Shown here: positions 42,546-51,999 of the stretch, piece by piece
Position numbering within the stretch: position 1 is the first letter of the stretch
How the letters are laid out: every line of letters starts with the position of its first letter
NCBI RefSeq assembly: GCF_000504305.1
Contig: NZ_KI632512.1
Span: 1,189,750 to 1,253,749, forward strand
Direction: 5' to 3'
Length of the DNA: 64,000 nt
Source of the DNA: Nitratidesulfovibrio termitidis HI1
Lineage (GTDB): Bacteria; Desulfobacterota; Desulfovibrionia; Desulfovibrionales; Desulfovibrionaceae
The notes under the pieces: model-generated
What the model was told of the DNA's origin: nothing
Seen by the model: only the letters and a program-made list of their open reading frames with translations
Database searches by the model: none
Program-made: the position numbers and the translations under genes

Positions 42546-43370
42546 CTATCTGTCGTCACTGGGCAGATTGCGGATGGGTTCCATGCGCCCGGCCATGCCA
42601 GCCAGGTTGCGCACGTGCACCCGGCTGGCATCATACACGAAGTTTTCCGCCGTCACCCCACCGTCCGGATAGGTCACCACCGAGAACGCCGCGCGCGACC
42701 GCGCCTCGAACTCTCCCAGCAGGGCGGCTGCGCGTCCGGAAGGCTGCTGCCCCGCGTCCAGCGCGTCGGCCAGTTGTTCCCCCACCCCGGCGGGTATGGG
42801 CTCGCGGTATTCCACCACCAGCTTCACCGCCCGGAAGTCGGACAGTTGCGTGTAGCGCCGCACCAGCCAGCGCCATTCACCCTCGTCAGCCTGCAGCGTG
42901 GGCGGCGCGGGCAGCATGGTTGCGAACGGGTCGGCGGAAGCGGGCATCAGAAAGGTCGCACCGGCGAAACGGGCGGGGCCGGAGGCGTACACGCCGCGCC
43001 GCACCTCGCGCCAGGGGCTGGAAACGTCCAGTTCCCACTGCCAGCCGTCTGGCGCTTCGCTCAACAGCACGGCCAGTTGGCGTTCGCGCGTGGCATCGGC
43101 GTAGAAGGCCCAGCCCACGTCGGCATGGCGCAGCCCCAACTCGGTATCCAGCATGGGTGAGGCGGCGCCGCTGCCCAGCAGGTCGAACCCGGCAGCCGGG
43201 CGTACCAGCAGCGGCGGGCGCGACGACGACACGACGGCATCACCGCTCAGGCCGCGCGTAAGCGGCGCGCAGGCGGCCGCAAGAAACGCCAGCAGAACCA
43301 GCGAAAGAAACAGTGAATACCGAGATCCTGTGGGAGTGGAGTCCACCCCGAAACGACGCAACGTCACCAT
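42546..43370 (-). CDS. putative lipoprotein, DUF4851-like
   Basis: 274 residues; the ATG at 43370 has AAAGGAG 7 bp upstream. A signal peptide (about 15-33, SRYSLFLSLVLLAFLAAACA) ends in a weak lipobox LAAAC, so Cys33 or so is probably lipidated. The mature part has RGLSGDAVVSSSRPPLLVRP, a WAFYADATRERQLAVLLSEA strand-helix, WRWLVRRYTQLSDFRAVKLV and VVEYREPIPAG, all mirrored in the downstream paralog. Secreted, outer- or inner-membrane anchored; function unknown. First gene of the pair, so the pair arose by tandem duplication and only this copy kept the Cys. Confidence 0.75.
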   Translation of the reverse strand: MVTLRRFGVDSTPTGSRYSLFLSLVLLAFLAAACAPLTRGLSGDAVVSSSRPPLLVRPAAGFDLLGSGAASPMLDTELGLRHADVGWAFYADATRERQLAVLLSEAPDGWQWELDVSSPWREVRRGVYASGPARFAGATFLMPASADPFATMLPAPPTLQADEGEWRWLVRRYTQLSDFRAVKLVVEYREPIPAGVGEQLADALDAGQQPSGRAAALLGEFEARSRAAFSVVTYPDGGVTAENFVYDASRVHVRNLAGMAGRMEPIRNLPSDDR

Positions 43371-43799
43371 GGTTGTCTCCTTTGCGGACCACGCCACCAA
43401 CGGCAGCACCGCGCATATGCACAGGCGGCCGCATCGTTCCTGCTGCCGGATTGCCACTCCGGCGTGCACGCGCACGCTTGGGGTTTTCACGGTTCTCTAT
43501 ACGGCAGGCACGCTTGCAGCGTGCAGTCACGCACGGCATACAGCGTAACCACTGCCACGAAAAAATCCAGCCCCGCAAACGAGAAAAGGCCACCCCCTTG
43601 GGGGCGGCCCTCCCGTAAACCGTGCCGGGATGGAGAGGCGTCTTCTTCGTCCCGAGCGCGGGGTCTATCGTGCGCGCATGGCGCGTGGAACCCGGTACCT
43701 GCGGTGTACCCCCCCGGTTGTACGCCGGTTCCGCAGGGACGGGGGCCGCGTTCGTCCTGCCGCGTGGGCAGGAAGGGAATGCGGCCTGGCTTCCGTCCG
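43371..43799. other. intergenic region between ftsZ and the lipoprotein-like operon
   Basis: 429 bp. It holds the ftsZ-side terminator (43584-43610), an inverted repeat GCACGC-TTGCA-GCGTGC near 43507-43525 next to a TATAGA -10-like hexamer for the lipoprotein operon (- strand), and an 8-base-arm hairpin CCTGCGG...CCGCAGG around 43699-43739. No gene supported. Confidence 0.45.
43584..43610 (-). terminator. terminator of the dcw cluster
   Basis: On the - strand GGCCGCCCCC pairs with GGGGGTGGCC (one G-T pair) with a 2-base AA loop, followed by TTTTC. Lies about 190 bp past the ftsZ stop. Confidence 0.65.
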
Positions 43800-45089
43800 C
43801 TAGTCCGCCTGCTTGCGGATGAAGGACGGAATCTCGAACTCGTCCTCGTCGAAGATGAAGTCTTCTTCGCCGGGGGCGTGGGTGTTGATGCGGTTCACCG
43901 TGGCCTGCACCTGGCCCTGCTTGCGCAGGTAGGCGGGAATGTTGCGGTCGTCGTCGGAGAAACCGCCAAGGCCGCGCGGCTGCGCCTGTTGCGGGGCGGG
44001 CTTGGCCTGCTGCACCTGCTCGGCGCGCGGCTGCGCGGCAGATCGGGGAGCGGGCTGGGCCTGACCCATGGAACCGCCCTTGCGGAACGGGGTGACGGTG
44101 CCCGACTTGCCAGCGCCTTCAACGCCCACCATATCTGCGTCGATGCCGGTGGCAATGACGGTGATGCGCATTTCCTCGCCCGCCGCGTCGTCGAACACTG
44201 TGCCGAAGAAGATGCGCGCGTCTTCGTGCGCGGCTTCCTGAATGATGCCCGCGGCTTCACTGACTTCGTCGATGGTCAGGTCGGGCCCGCAGGTGATGTT
44301 CATGAGCACGCCGCGCGCGCCGTCGATGGACACGTCTTCCAGCAGCGGGCTGGTGATGGCCTTCATGGCGGCCTCGCGGGCGCGCGATTCGCCGCGTGCG
44401 ATGCCCGCACCCATCATGGCCAGCCCCGATTCACCCATCACCGCCTTCACGTCCGCGAAGTCCAGGTTGATGAGGCCGGGCACCATGATCAGGTCGGAAA
44501 TGCCCTTCACCGCGAAGTACAGCACTTCGTCGGCCTTCTTCAGCATTTCCACGAAGGTGGCCTTCTTGGGCGCAAGCGACAGCAGGCGGTCGTTGGGAAT
44601 GGTGATCAGGCTGTCCACGTGCTCGCGGAATTCGGAGATGCCCACTTCGGCCGCTTCAAGGCGCTTCTTGCCTTCGAAGAAGAACGGCTTGGTGACCACG
44701 CCCACGGTCAGCGCGCCCAGTTCCTTGGCAGCCTGCGCGATGACGGGGGCCGCGCCGGTGCCGGTGCCGCCGCCCATGCCCGCGGTGACGAAGACCATGT
44801 CGGCCTCGCCGATGGCGTCCTTGATGGCGCCCATGCTTTCAAGGGCGGCATCGCGACCGATGCCCGGGTTGGCGCCAGCGCCAAGGCCCTTGGTCAGCTT
44901 GTCGCCGAGCTGGATCTTGAGTTCGGCGGAAGACCGGCTGAGGGCCTGGATATCGGTGTTCGCCGCGATGAAGGTAACGCCCTTCAGCGCGGAGGATATC
45001 ATGTTCTGGACCGCGTTGCCGCCACCGCCGCCGACGCCGATGACCTTGATCTTTGCAGTGCTTTCGGCATCGATCTCGTGAAATTCCAT
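43800..45089 (-). CDS. ftsZ: cell division GTPase FtsZ
   Basis: 429 residues; the ATG at 45089 has AAGGAG 8 bp upstream. FtsZ forms the cytokinetic ring under the membrane. Visible: nucleotide-binding [12 protein letters not shown] (about 15-26), tubulin signature [11 protein letters not shown] (about 105-115), and T7 loop [11 protein letters not shown] with catalytic Asp (about 205-215). The Q/P/A-rich C-terminal linker is followed by the C-terminal binding peptide. Unusually there are two such peptides: NIPAYLRKQ (383-391) and, at the very end, [11 protein letters not shown] (419-429). Last gene of the dcw cluster, 43 bp after ftsA. Confidence 0.98.
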   Translation of the reverse strand: MEFHEIDAESTAKIKVIGVGGGGGNAVQNMISSALKGVTFIAANTDIQALSRSSAELKIQLGDKLTKGLGAGANPGIGRDAALESMGAIKDAIGEADMVFVTAGMGGGTGTGAAPVIAQAAKELGALTVGVVTKPFFFEGKKRLEAAEVGISEFREHVDSLITIPNDRLLSLAPKKATFVEMLKKADEVLYFAVKGISDLIMVPGLINLDFADVKAVMGESGLAMMGAGIARGESRAREAAMKAITSPLLEDVSIDGARGVLMNITCGPDLTIDEVSEAAGIIQEAAHEDARIFFGTVFDDAAGEEMRITVIATGIDADMVGVEGAGKSGTVTPFRKGGSMGQAQPAPRSAAQPRAEQVQQAKPAPQQAQPRGLGGFSDDDRNIPAYLRKQGQVQATVNRINTHAPGEEDFIFDEDEFEIPSFIRKQAD

Positions 45090-45132
45090 ACGCCTCTCCT
45101 TGTCCGAATGACTATTCCGTTGGACCCACGGT

Positions 45133-46359
45133 TTACGAGATGTCGGAGAACCATTTGCGCATGCGCGACAGTACGCGGTTGAACACGTTTCCGTCGCGGA
45201 TGCGGAACTTGAGTTCAAGGCCCTCCTTTTCGGCGCCGTAGCGCAAAAGCCCCACGGCGGTGGCGAACTTCGGGCTGTTCACCACGTCACGCAGCCCGCC
45301 CACATTCCGGGGGTAACCGATGCGGGTAGGCATGTTGAAAATCTGCTCGCCAAGTTCCTGGCACCCTTCGATGAGGGCCGTGCCGCCGGTCAGCACCACG
45401 CCCGCCCCGATCATGCTCTTGAAGCCGGAGCGGACGAGTTCCTGGTCCACCAGCGACAGGATTTCCTCCATGCGGGGTTCGCAGATTTCGGCAAGCACCT
45501 GGCGCGACAGGCGGCGCGGATCGCGCCCGCCCACGCTCGGCACCTCGATGAGGTCGTCGTTGCGCACAAGGTCGGCCATGGCGCAGCCATACTTGACCTT
45601 GATCTTTTCGGCCGAAACCATGGGGGTGCGCAACCCGAAGGCGATGTCGTTGGTCAGGTTCTGGCCGCCCAGCGCAAGCACGCCCGTGTGCTTGATGGAA
45701 TCGTTGGAGAACACGGCGATGTCGGTGGTGCCGCCGCCAAGGTCGACAAGGGCGACGCCAATCTCCCTTTCTTCCTCGGTCAGTACGGCCTTGCTGGAGG
45801 CCAGCGCCTCGAGCACGATGTCCGACACGTCGAGCCCGCTCCTGTGGCAGGAACGCACGATGTTCTGGGCGGACGTCACGGCGCCCGTCACGATGTGCAC
45901 CTTGACCTCGAGCCGCACGCCCGCCATGCCGAGGGGATCGGCAATGCCGCGCTGGTCGTCCACGATGTATTCCTGCGGAAGGATATGGATGACCTCGCGG
46001 TCCAGCGGAATGGCCACGGCTTTCGCCGCGTCCAGCGCGCGCTCTACGTCTTTCGGGCCCACCTCGCCGCCTTTGACGGCGATGACGCCATGACTGTTGA
46101 AGCCCTTGATGTGGCTGCCCGCGATACCCGCATAGACCGAACGGATTTCGCAGCCGGCCATCAGCTCGGCTTCTTCGAGAGCTTTCTTGATGGACTGGAC
46201 GGTCTGCTCGATATTGACCACCACGCCCTTGCGCAGGCCGGTGGAGGGACTGGTGCCGATGCCGACGATATCGACCCCGTCGGGCGTGGCTTCTCCCACG
46301 ACCGCGCAGATTTTGGTGGTACCGATATCAAGGCCGACAATCAGATCCGACTTGGGCAT
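45133..46359 (-). CDS. ftsA: cell division protein FtsA
   Basis: 408 residues, ATG with CAGGAG upstream. An actin-fold ATPase that tethers FtsZ to the membrane. Phosphate-1 motif [17 protein letters not shown] (about 6-22), SHUT2 domain around [18 protein letters not shown], phosphate-2 motif [14 protein letters not shown] (about 203-216) and adenosine motif [14 protein letters not shown] (about 333-346). The C-terminal amphipathic membrane helix is present ([15 protein letters not shown]). Normal length, between ftsQ and ftsZ. Confidence 0.97.
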   Translation of the reverse strand: MPKSDLIVGLDIGTTKICAVVGEATPDGVDIVGIGTSPSTGLRKGVVVNIEQTVQSIKKALEEAELMAGCEIRSVYAGIAGSHIKGFNSHGVIAVKGGEVGPKDVERALDAAKAVAIPLDREVIHILPQEYIVDDQRGIADPLGMAGVRLEVKVHIVTGAVTSAQNIVRSCHRSGLDVSDIVLEALASSKAVLTEEEREIGVALVDLGGGTTDIAVFSNDSIKHTGVLALGGQNLTNDIAFGLRTPMVSAEKIKVKYGCAMADLVRNDDLIEVPSVGGRDPRRLSRQVLAEICEPRMEEILSLVDQELVRSGFKSMIGAGVVLTGGTALIEGCQELGEQIFNMPTRIGYPRNVGGLRDVVNSPKFATAVGLLRYGAEKEGLELKFRIRDGNVFNRVLSRMRKWFSDIS

Positions 46360-46428
46360 CTGCTACTCCTGTTTACGCGATGCCGAACGGGTGCCATGGG
46401 GCTGCCCGTGCGGTTTCGCACTGCCGGG

Positions 46429-47268
46429 TCAGCCGCCGAGGGCGGCGTCCTTCTGTACCCAGACGTTGACGCCCCCCGCCTTTACCTCGCGCACCTGCTT
46501 CAGTTCGCCCCGACGGGCAAGGTCGTCGAGCACCTTACCCAGCCTGTCGAGGTTGCCGCGCCAGTCTTCCAGCGCGATGCTGAGCCGCAGGTCGCTGTTT
46601 TCCAGATACAGTTCCACGCCCTTGCCGGGGCTGAGGCGTACCCACGAAACCAGCGCGATGTCCACGGGCAGCCTGGCCCGCTTCAGGTCGCCGGTTATCT
46701 CGGGCAGCCGCTCCAGCGCTTCCTCCGCCCCTGCTTCCACTTCCAGCGTGGGCAGCGAGGTGAACCGGCCCGCCCCCACCGGGGCGATGATGTTGCCGTG
46801 TTCGTCGGCGTAGAGCAGCTCTGCGCCGCGCTGTACCCAGAACTTCGGTTCCCGTTCAGCGACTTTTATCGCAAATCCGGCAGGAAGCAACCTTTTTACG
46901 GACACTTCCGTAATCCATGGATTGCGCAGCAGCCCCGACTCCATGTCCGCGATGTTTACCGCAAGGCTGTTCGTGCCGGGGGCAATGCCTGCCAATCCCA
47001 GGATTTCCTCTTGTCTTAACCTCAAATTGCCGGAGACTTCAATAGTCTTGACTGCAAAATATTCAGATTGTGTCGCATACCTGTAGATATACAACAAACC
47101 TATGCTTACACCAACAAGCAGAGAAACGGAAATGATCATGGTGAACATCCACTTGGCGAATGACAGCAGCCCGTTACCGGGATCCAGCGTGCTTTTCTGT
47201 GGCTTCACGCTTTTTCTGCTGTACGCATTCTTCGCGCCTTTTTTTCCGCGCGACAACGCTATCGCCAT
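46429..47268 (-). CDS. ftsQ: cell division protein FtsQ
   Basis: 279 residues. Its start overlaps the murB stop. A basic cytoplasmic N-terminus (about 1-35), a single membrane helix (WMFTMIISVSLLVGVSIGLLY, about 40-60), a POTRA domain (FAVKTIEVSGNLRLRQEEIL, about 70-89) and a beta domain with LLRNPWITEVSVKRLLPAGF. It links FtsB/FtsL to the ring from the periplasmic side. The N-terminal coding stretch (46,950-47,260) is somewhat AT-richer than its neighbours. Confidence 0.93.
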   Translation of the reverse strand: MAIALSRGKKGAKNAYSRKSVKPQKSTLDPGNGLLSFAKWMFTMIISVSLLVGVSIGLLYIYRYATQSEYFAVKTIEVSGNLRLRQEEILGLAGIAPGTNSLAVNIADMESGLLRNPWITEVSVKRLLPAGFAIKVAEREPKFWVQRGAELLYADEHGNIIAPVGAGRFTSLPTLEVEAGAEEALERLPEITGDLKRARLPVDIALVSWVRLSPGKGVELYLENSDLRLSIALEDWRGNLDRLGKVLDDLARRGELKQVREVKAGGVNVWVQKDAALGG

Positions 47269-48179
47269 GACCAGACCTTCACTTCCAGTTCGAGATCGAT
47301 TCCAAAACGTTCACTCACGGCAACTCTTGCAAACTGCAATAAACTGAAAGCATCTTTTGCAACACCATAACCTTCATTGATCATGAAGTTGGCATGCAGA
47401 GTCGAGAACGCCATATCACCAATGCGGTATCCCTTCAGGCCTGCCGCGTCCAGCAGCTTGCCCGCAGGATTCATGGGCGACGGATTGCGGAATACGCACC
47501 CCGCGCTGTGGGACAGCACAGGTTGTGTCGCTTTCTTCTTCAGGTAGTTACCGCGCATGGCGGCATGCACCACCGCGCTGTCGCACCGCGTCAGGGCAAA
47601 GGTGGCGGCGGTGACCAGATACCAGCCGCCCAGCGGCGCTCCAGCCTCGTCCAGCACCTCGAAGTGCCGGTAGCCGTAGCGGAACCGGTCGCGGCCCAGG
47701 GTCATATGCCCCAGCGCGGGCGAAAACACGGAAACGGCATGCAACGCGGCGCCGCTTTCGCAACCGTATGAACCCGCGTTCATGGCCACCGCGCCGCCCA
47801 CCGCGCCGGGTATCCCCGCCAGCCCCTCCATGCCGCACAGCCCCCATGCCGACAGGCGCGACACCAGACGCGGCAGCCGCTGTGCCGCGCCCACGCGCAC
47901 CAGCACGCGGCCGTCTTCCGTTTCGCCGGTCACTTCCGGGATGGCATCGAAGGGGCCGCCGCCTTCCAGCGCCACCACCACCACGGGCAGTTCGCCGTCG
48001 TCGGCAAGGATGTTGCTGCCGCAGCCCAGCATGCGCGGTTCGCCGCCAAGGCGGTCCAGCGCACCGGGCAGTTCGTCCAGGTCCTGCGGCCCGGCCGCGC
48101 GCACCTCTGCCAGCGCCCTGCCGCCAAGGCGGAGCGTGGTACGGTGCGCAAGCACGGGGCCGTCGAGAACCTTGAGCAT
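47259..48179 (-). CDS. murB: UDP-N-acetylenolpyruvoylglucosamine reductase MurB
   Basis: 306 residues, start 1 bp after the murC stop. NADPH- and FAD-dependent reduction of UDP-GlcNAc-enolpyruvate to UDP-MurNAc in the cytoplasm. FAD-binding motifs: TTLRLGGRALAEV (about 14-26), MLGCGSNILADDGELPVVV (about 50-68) and MEGLAGIPGAVGGAVAMNAG (about 116-135). The proton-donor Ser is in SHSAGCVFRNP (about 223-233), and the last helix has FMINEGYGVAKD. The short loop structure suggests a type II-like enzyme. Its 3' end overlaps ftsQ. Confidence 0.95.
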   Translation of the reverse strand: MLKVLDGPVLAHRTTLRLGGRALAEVRAAGPQDLDELPGALDRLGGEPRMLGCGSNILADDGELPVVVVALEGGGPFDAIPEVTGETEDGRVLVRVGAAQRLPRLVSRLSAWGLCGMEGLAGIPGAVGGAVAMNAGSYGCESGAALHAVSVFSPALGHMTLGRDRFRYGYRHFEVLDEAGAPLGGWYLVTAATFALTRCDSAVVHAAMRGNYLKKKATQPVLSHSAGCVFRNPSPMNPAGKLLDAAGLKGYRIGDMAFSTLHANFMINEGYGVAKDAFSLLQFARVAVSERFGIDLELEVKVWSWR

Positions 48180-48180
48180 G

Positions 48181-49548
48181 CTATTCCCTTTCCAGGTAGC
48201 GGGGGCCGATGGTGGTCACGTTGCCAGCGCCCAGCGTCAGCAGCAGGTCGCCTGGTTGCAGCACCTCGGGCAGTGCCGCCAGCACGGAATCGAAATCCTG
48301 GTGGTAGGTCACGTCGGTCTTGGACACCTGACGGATGCCCTGGGCAAGGCTTTGCCCGCTCACGCCGGGAATGGGCTTTTCCGACGCCGGGTAGATTTCC
48401 GTCAGCAGCAGCTTGTCCACCCCGTCGAACACCTTGCAGAATTCGCCGAACAGGGCCTGCGTGCGGCTGAACCGGTGCGGCTGGAACACCACCACCAGCC
48501 GCCGGTGCGGAAAGCACTGGCGCGCCGTGGCCAGCGTTGCCGCGATTTCCGCCGGATGGTGCCCGTAGTCGTCCACCACCAGCACGCCGTCGCGCTCGCC
48601 CTTGCGCTCGAAGCGCCGCCCCACCCCGCCGAACCGTGCCAGGCCCGACACGATCTTCTCGGGCGCGATGTCGCATTCCAGCGCCACGCCGATGGCGGCC
48701 AGGGCGTTCAGGATGTTGTGGCGGCCCGGCTGGGCCAGGCGCACCTGCCCGATGTCGTCGCCGTCGACGATGACGTTGAACAGGCTGGTATCCGCGCAGG
48801 CCAGCACCTCTGCCCTGATGGCGTTGCCCTCGCCGAAGCCGTAGGTGACCACCGGGCGCTTCACGCGGGGCAGCAGCCGCCGCACGCCGGGGTCGTCGCC
48901 GCAGACCACGTTCATGCCGTAGAACGGCACCTTGTTCATGAAGTCCACGAAGGCGTCGTCGATGGCCTGCTGCGAGGGGTAGTGGTCCATGTGGTCCATG
49001 TCCACGTTGGTGACCACGGTGACGATGGGGAACAGGCACAGGAACGAGCCGTCCGATTCGTCGGCCTCTGCGATCAGGTAGGCGCCGTCGCCCAGGCGCG
49101 CGTTGGCGCCATAGGCGTTCAGCCGCCCGCCGATGATCACCGTGGGGTCGGTGCCCGCCTCGTCGAAGATGGCCGCGGCCAGCGAGGTGGTGGTGGTCTT
49201 GCCGTGCGTGCCCGCAATGGCGATGCCCGTGCGCAGGCGCATCAGCTCCGCCAGCATCTCGGCACGCGGAATGATAGGAATGCCGCGCCTGCGCGCCGCC
49301 GCCACCTCGGGGTTCTCGTCGCCGATGGCCGTGGACTTCACCAGCACCTGAGCGTCCGTCAGGTTGCCCTCGCCATGGCCGATGTAGATCTCGGCACCCA
49401 GCTTGCGCAGGCGGCGCACCACCGTGCCGTCGGACATGTCCGAACCGCACACCTCGTACCCCAGGTTCAGCAGCACCTCGGCAATGCCGCTCATGCCCGA
49501 GCCGCCGATGCCGACCATGTGTATTTTCTTGATCTTGTTGTTATTCAT
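48181..49548 (-). CDS. murC: UDP-N-acetylmuramate--L-alanine ligase MurC
   Basis: 455 residues from ATG 49548 ([19 protein letters not shown]). A TTG at 49599 would extend it by 17 residues and bring it within 11 bp of murG, but the ATG start matches the family; its Shine-Dalgarno is weak. Adds L-Ala to UDP-MurNAc. UDP-binding [23 protein letters not shown] loop [15 protein letters not shown] (about 108-122); Mur-ligase motifs [11 protein letters not shown] and [11 protein letters not shown]-terminal domain [15 protein letters not shown]. Confidence 0.95.
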   Translation of the reverse strand: MNNNKIKKIHMVGIGGSGMSGIAEVLLNLGYEVCGSDMSDGTVVRRLRKLGAEIYIGHGEGNLTDAQVLVKSTAIGDENPEVAAARRRGIPIIPRAEMLAELMRLRTGIAIAGTHGKTTTTSLAAAIFDEAGTDPTVIIGGRLNAYGANARLGDGAYLIAEADESDGSFLCLFPIVTVVTNVDMDHMDHYPSQQAIDDAFVDFMNKVPFYGMNVVCGDDPGVRRLLPRVKRPVVTYGFGEGNAIRAEVLACADTSLFNVIVDGDDIGQVRLAQPGRHNILNALAAIGVALECDIAPEKIVSGLARFGGVGRRFERKGERDGVLVVDDYGHHPAEIAATLATARQCFPHRRLVVVFQPHRFSRTQALFGEFCKVFDGVDKLLLTEIYPASEKPIPGVSGQSLAQGIRQVSKTDVTYHQDFDSVLAALPEVLQPGDLLLTLGAGNVTTIGPRYLERE

Positions 49549-49610
49549 AACTTTTACGTCGCATTTCGCTGTGTTGCATTCACTGACTGCGGCACACAAA
49601 AAACTTCAGC

Positions 49611-50762
49611 CTACCTGCGCCCCGCGAGAATCGCTTCCATGCCATCCACCACGGCGGCGGCGGCCTGCGGGCGCCCCATGGCGCGTGCGGCGCGGCCCAT
49701 GTCGGCCAGACGCGCGCGGTCAGCCAGCAGTTCGACCAGCACGCGGTCCAATGACACGGGCGCCACGGCAGGCTGGCCGTCGTGGCTGCCAGCACCGGGG
49801 GTGATGTCCTTCTGTTCCACCACCAGCGCCGCCCCGGCGTCGGCAACGTGCCGGGCGTTGTGCAACTGATGGTTGTGGGTGGCGAACGGAAACGGCACCA
49901 GCACCGAGGGCTTGCCCGCCACGGCCAGCTCGGCCACGGAAGTGGCCCCGGCGCGGCACAGGACAAGGTCGGCCCAGGTGTAGGCGCTGGCCACATCGTC
50001 GATGAACGCCTCGACGCGGGCCTCGGAGATTCCGGCCTGCTTGTAGCCCGCGCGCACGCGCTCCCAGTCGGCCACGCCGGTCTGGTGCCACAGTTCCACA
50101 CCGGCATCGCGCAGGGCAGGCAATGCGGCCACCACAGCCTCATTGATGGCCCGTGCGCCAAGGCTGCCGCCCATGACCAGCAAACGTCGCGAATGGGCGG
50201 AACGCAAAGCGCCGCCCCCCTCCGCCGCCCCGGCGTCGACAGTCGCCCCTGCCGCCACGATGGCCGCGCGCACCGGGTTGCCGGTGGCCACGCAGCGCCG
50301 CGCGGGGAACACGCCCGCCGTATCCGGCAGGGACAGGAACACCCGCTGCACCATGTGGCCCAGCAGGCGGTTGGTCAGCCCGGGAATGGCGTTCTGCTCG
50401 TGGATGGCGGCAGGCCTGCCGCACAGCCGGGCGGCCAGCACACCGGCAAAGGCAGCATAGCCGCCGAAGCCCACGGCGATGTCCGGGTCGAACCGGCGCA
50501 CCACGGATACCGCGCGCCACACGCCAAGGCCCATGGCCCCGGCGGCGGCCACGGCACGCAGGCCGCGCCCCATCACCCCGCGCACCGGCAGGCCCACATA
50601 CTCAAGCCCGGCGCGGGCCGCAAGGTCGGCTTCCGGCCCGTACTGCCCGCCCAAAAACAGGATGCGGGCCTTGGGGTACCGGCGGGTGATCTCCTCGGCC
50701 ACGGCCAGCGCCGGGAAGATGTGCCCCCCGGTTCCGCCCGTGGTGAGGATGACGCGGCGCAT
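49611..50762 (-). CDS. murG: UDP-GlcNAc transferase MurG
   Basis: 383 residues; the ATG at 50762 has GGAGG upstream and matches the family start MRRVILTTGGTGGHIFPAL. Converts lipid I to lipid II on the cytoplasmic face of the membrane. G-loops GGTGGHIFPALAVAEEI (9-25), the second GFGGYAAFAGVLAARL (about 99-114), and the third LVMGGSLGARAINEAV. The UDP-GlcNAc-binding region is ADLVLCRAGATSVAELAVAGKPSVLVPFPFA (about 268-298, by position), including the HNHQLHNA stretch. Length near average. Confidence 0.96.
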   Translation of the reverse strand: MRRVILTTGGTGGHIFPALAVAEEITRRYPKARILFLGGQYGPEADLAARAGLEYVGLPVRGVMGRGLRAVAAAGAMGLGVWRAVSVVRRFDPDIAVGFGGYAAFAGVLAARLCGRPAAIHEQNAIPGLTNRLLGHMVQRVFLSLPDTAGVFPARRCVATGNPVRAAIVAAGATVDAGAAEGGGALRSAHSRRLLVMGGSLGARAINEAVVAALPALRDAGVELWHQTGVADWERVRAGYKQAGISEARVEAFIDDVASAYTWADLVLCRAGATSVAELAVAGKPSVLVPFPFATHNHQLHNARHVADAGAALVVEQKDITPGAGSHDGQPAVAPVSLDRVLVELLADRARLADMGRAARAMGRPQAAAAVVDGMEAILAGRR

Positions 50763-50814
50763 GGTGTTTCCTCCGGTGTCTTGAACGGTGGCAGAAACGT
50801 GCGAAGGCACGCCG

Positions 50815-51999
50815 TCAGCGTGCCGTCCGCGAATAGTTCAGCAGCAGCCCCACGCAGGTCAGGGTGGTCAGCAGGCTGCTGCCCCCGTAACTCAGGAAGG
50901 GCATGGGCACGCCCTTGGGGGGCGCCACGCCCATGACCACGGCCATGTTCAGCACGGCGCCCAGCAGCAGCACCAGGGTCACCCCGAAGGCGGTGAACCG
51001 GTCGCGCAGGTCCTCCTGCCGGGCGGCGATACGAAAGCTCCGCCAGAACAGCATGCCCATCAGCACGAAGACCAGCGACATGCCGATGAAGCCCAGTTCC
51101 TCGCCCAGCACGGCGATGATGAAGTCGTTGTGCGCTTCCGGCAGATAGAACAGCTTCTGGCGGCTGGCGCCGATGCCCACGCCGGTGATGCCCCCGGAGC
51201 CCAGCGCGAACAGCGACTGCACCAGCTGATAGCCGGAATCCTGCGCATCGGCGAAGGGGTCGAGAAAGGCGGTGAACCGGCGGAAGCGATACGGCGAATG
51301 CACCACCAGCATGATGGCCCCGGCCACTGCCGCAGCGCCGGACACGGCCAGATAGAAGAACCGTGTGCCGCCCACCAGACACATGAAGAACAGGATCATG
51401 GCCAGCACCGCCGCCCCGCCGAAGTCGGGCTGGCGCAGCAGCAGCAGGCAGAACACCCCGGTCACGGCAAAGGGCGGAATGACCCCCCGGCTGAAGGTCT
51501 TGATGATGTCCTGCTTGGTGCTCATGAAGTAGGCCAGGTACAGGGCCAGGGCGATCTTGGTGAACTCCATGGGCTGCAGGGCCACCGGCCCCACCTGGAT
51601 CCACCGGCGCGCGCCGTTGACCTTGTTGCCCAGCGGAGTCAGCACCAGGACGAGCATGGCCAGCACCCCGAACAGGATGGGGTACTGCAGCTTGTACAGC
51701 AGGTTGCGCGGCACCACGGCGGCGGTGAACATGGCCACCCCGCCCACGCAGGCAAAGATCAGCTGGCGCTTGAAGAAGTAGTACTTGTCGCCGTTGAAGC
51801 GCTCGGCCACGATGCCGCTGGCGGACAGCACCATCAGCAGGCCGATGCCCAGCAGGGTCAGGGCGATGGCGAACAGCCACCAGTCCACGCCGCCCTGCTG
51901 GCCGTGGTCGCCATGGGCGATGCCGCCGAAGCTGCCGCCGTGGCGCAGGTCCGCCAGTGCGGCGGAAGGATGGGCGTCCGCGTGCGCGCCGAACCTCAT
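50815..51999 (-). CDS. ftsW: lipid II polymerase FtsW (SEDS family)
   Basis: 394 residues. ATG overlaps the murD stop (ATGA). A His/Gly-rich cytoplasmic N-terminus (about 1-35) precedes ten membrane helices. SEDS marks include NKVNGARRWIQVGPVALQPMEFTK (about 124-147, by position), the catalytic-loop region around FADAQDSGYQLVQSLFALGS, and GVAPPKGVPMPFLSYGGSS near the end. Polymerises septal glycan with FtsI. Sits in the usual dcw order between murD and murG. Confidence 0.96.
   Translation of the reverse strand: MRFGAHADAHPSAALADLRHGGSFGGIAHGDHGQQGGVDWWLFAIALTLLGIGLLMVLSASGIVAERFNGDKYYFFKRQLIFACVGGVAMFTAAVVPRNLLYKLQYPILFGVLAMLVLVLTPLGNKVNGARRWIQVGPVALQPMEFTKIALALYLAYFMSTKQDIIKTFSRGVIPPFAVTGVFCLLLLRQPDFGGAAVLAMILFFMCLVGGTRFFYLAVSGAAAVAGAIMLVVHSPYRFRRFTAFLDPFADAQDSGYQLVQSLFALGSGGITGVGIGASRQKLFYLPEAHNDFIIAVLGEELGFIGMSLVFVLMGMLFWRSFRIAARQEDLRDRFTAFGVTLVLLLGAVLNMAVVMGVAPPKGVPMPFLSYGGSSLLTTLTCVGLLLNYSRTAR

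Noticed and set aside
49549-49599. TTG-initiated 17-residue N-terminal extension of MurC
   Set aside because: The ATG at 49548 gives the family-typical start just before the UDP-binding Gly loop; the extension is Cys-containing and unlike MurC.
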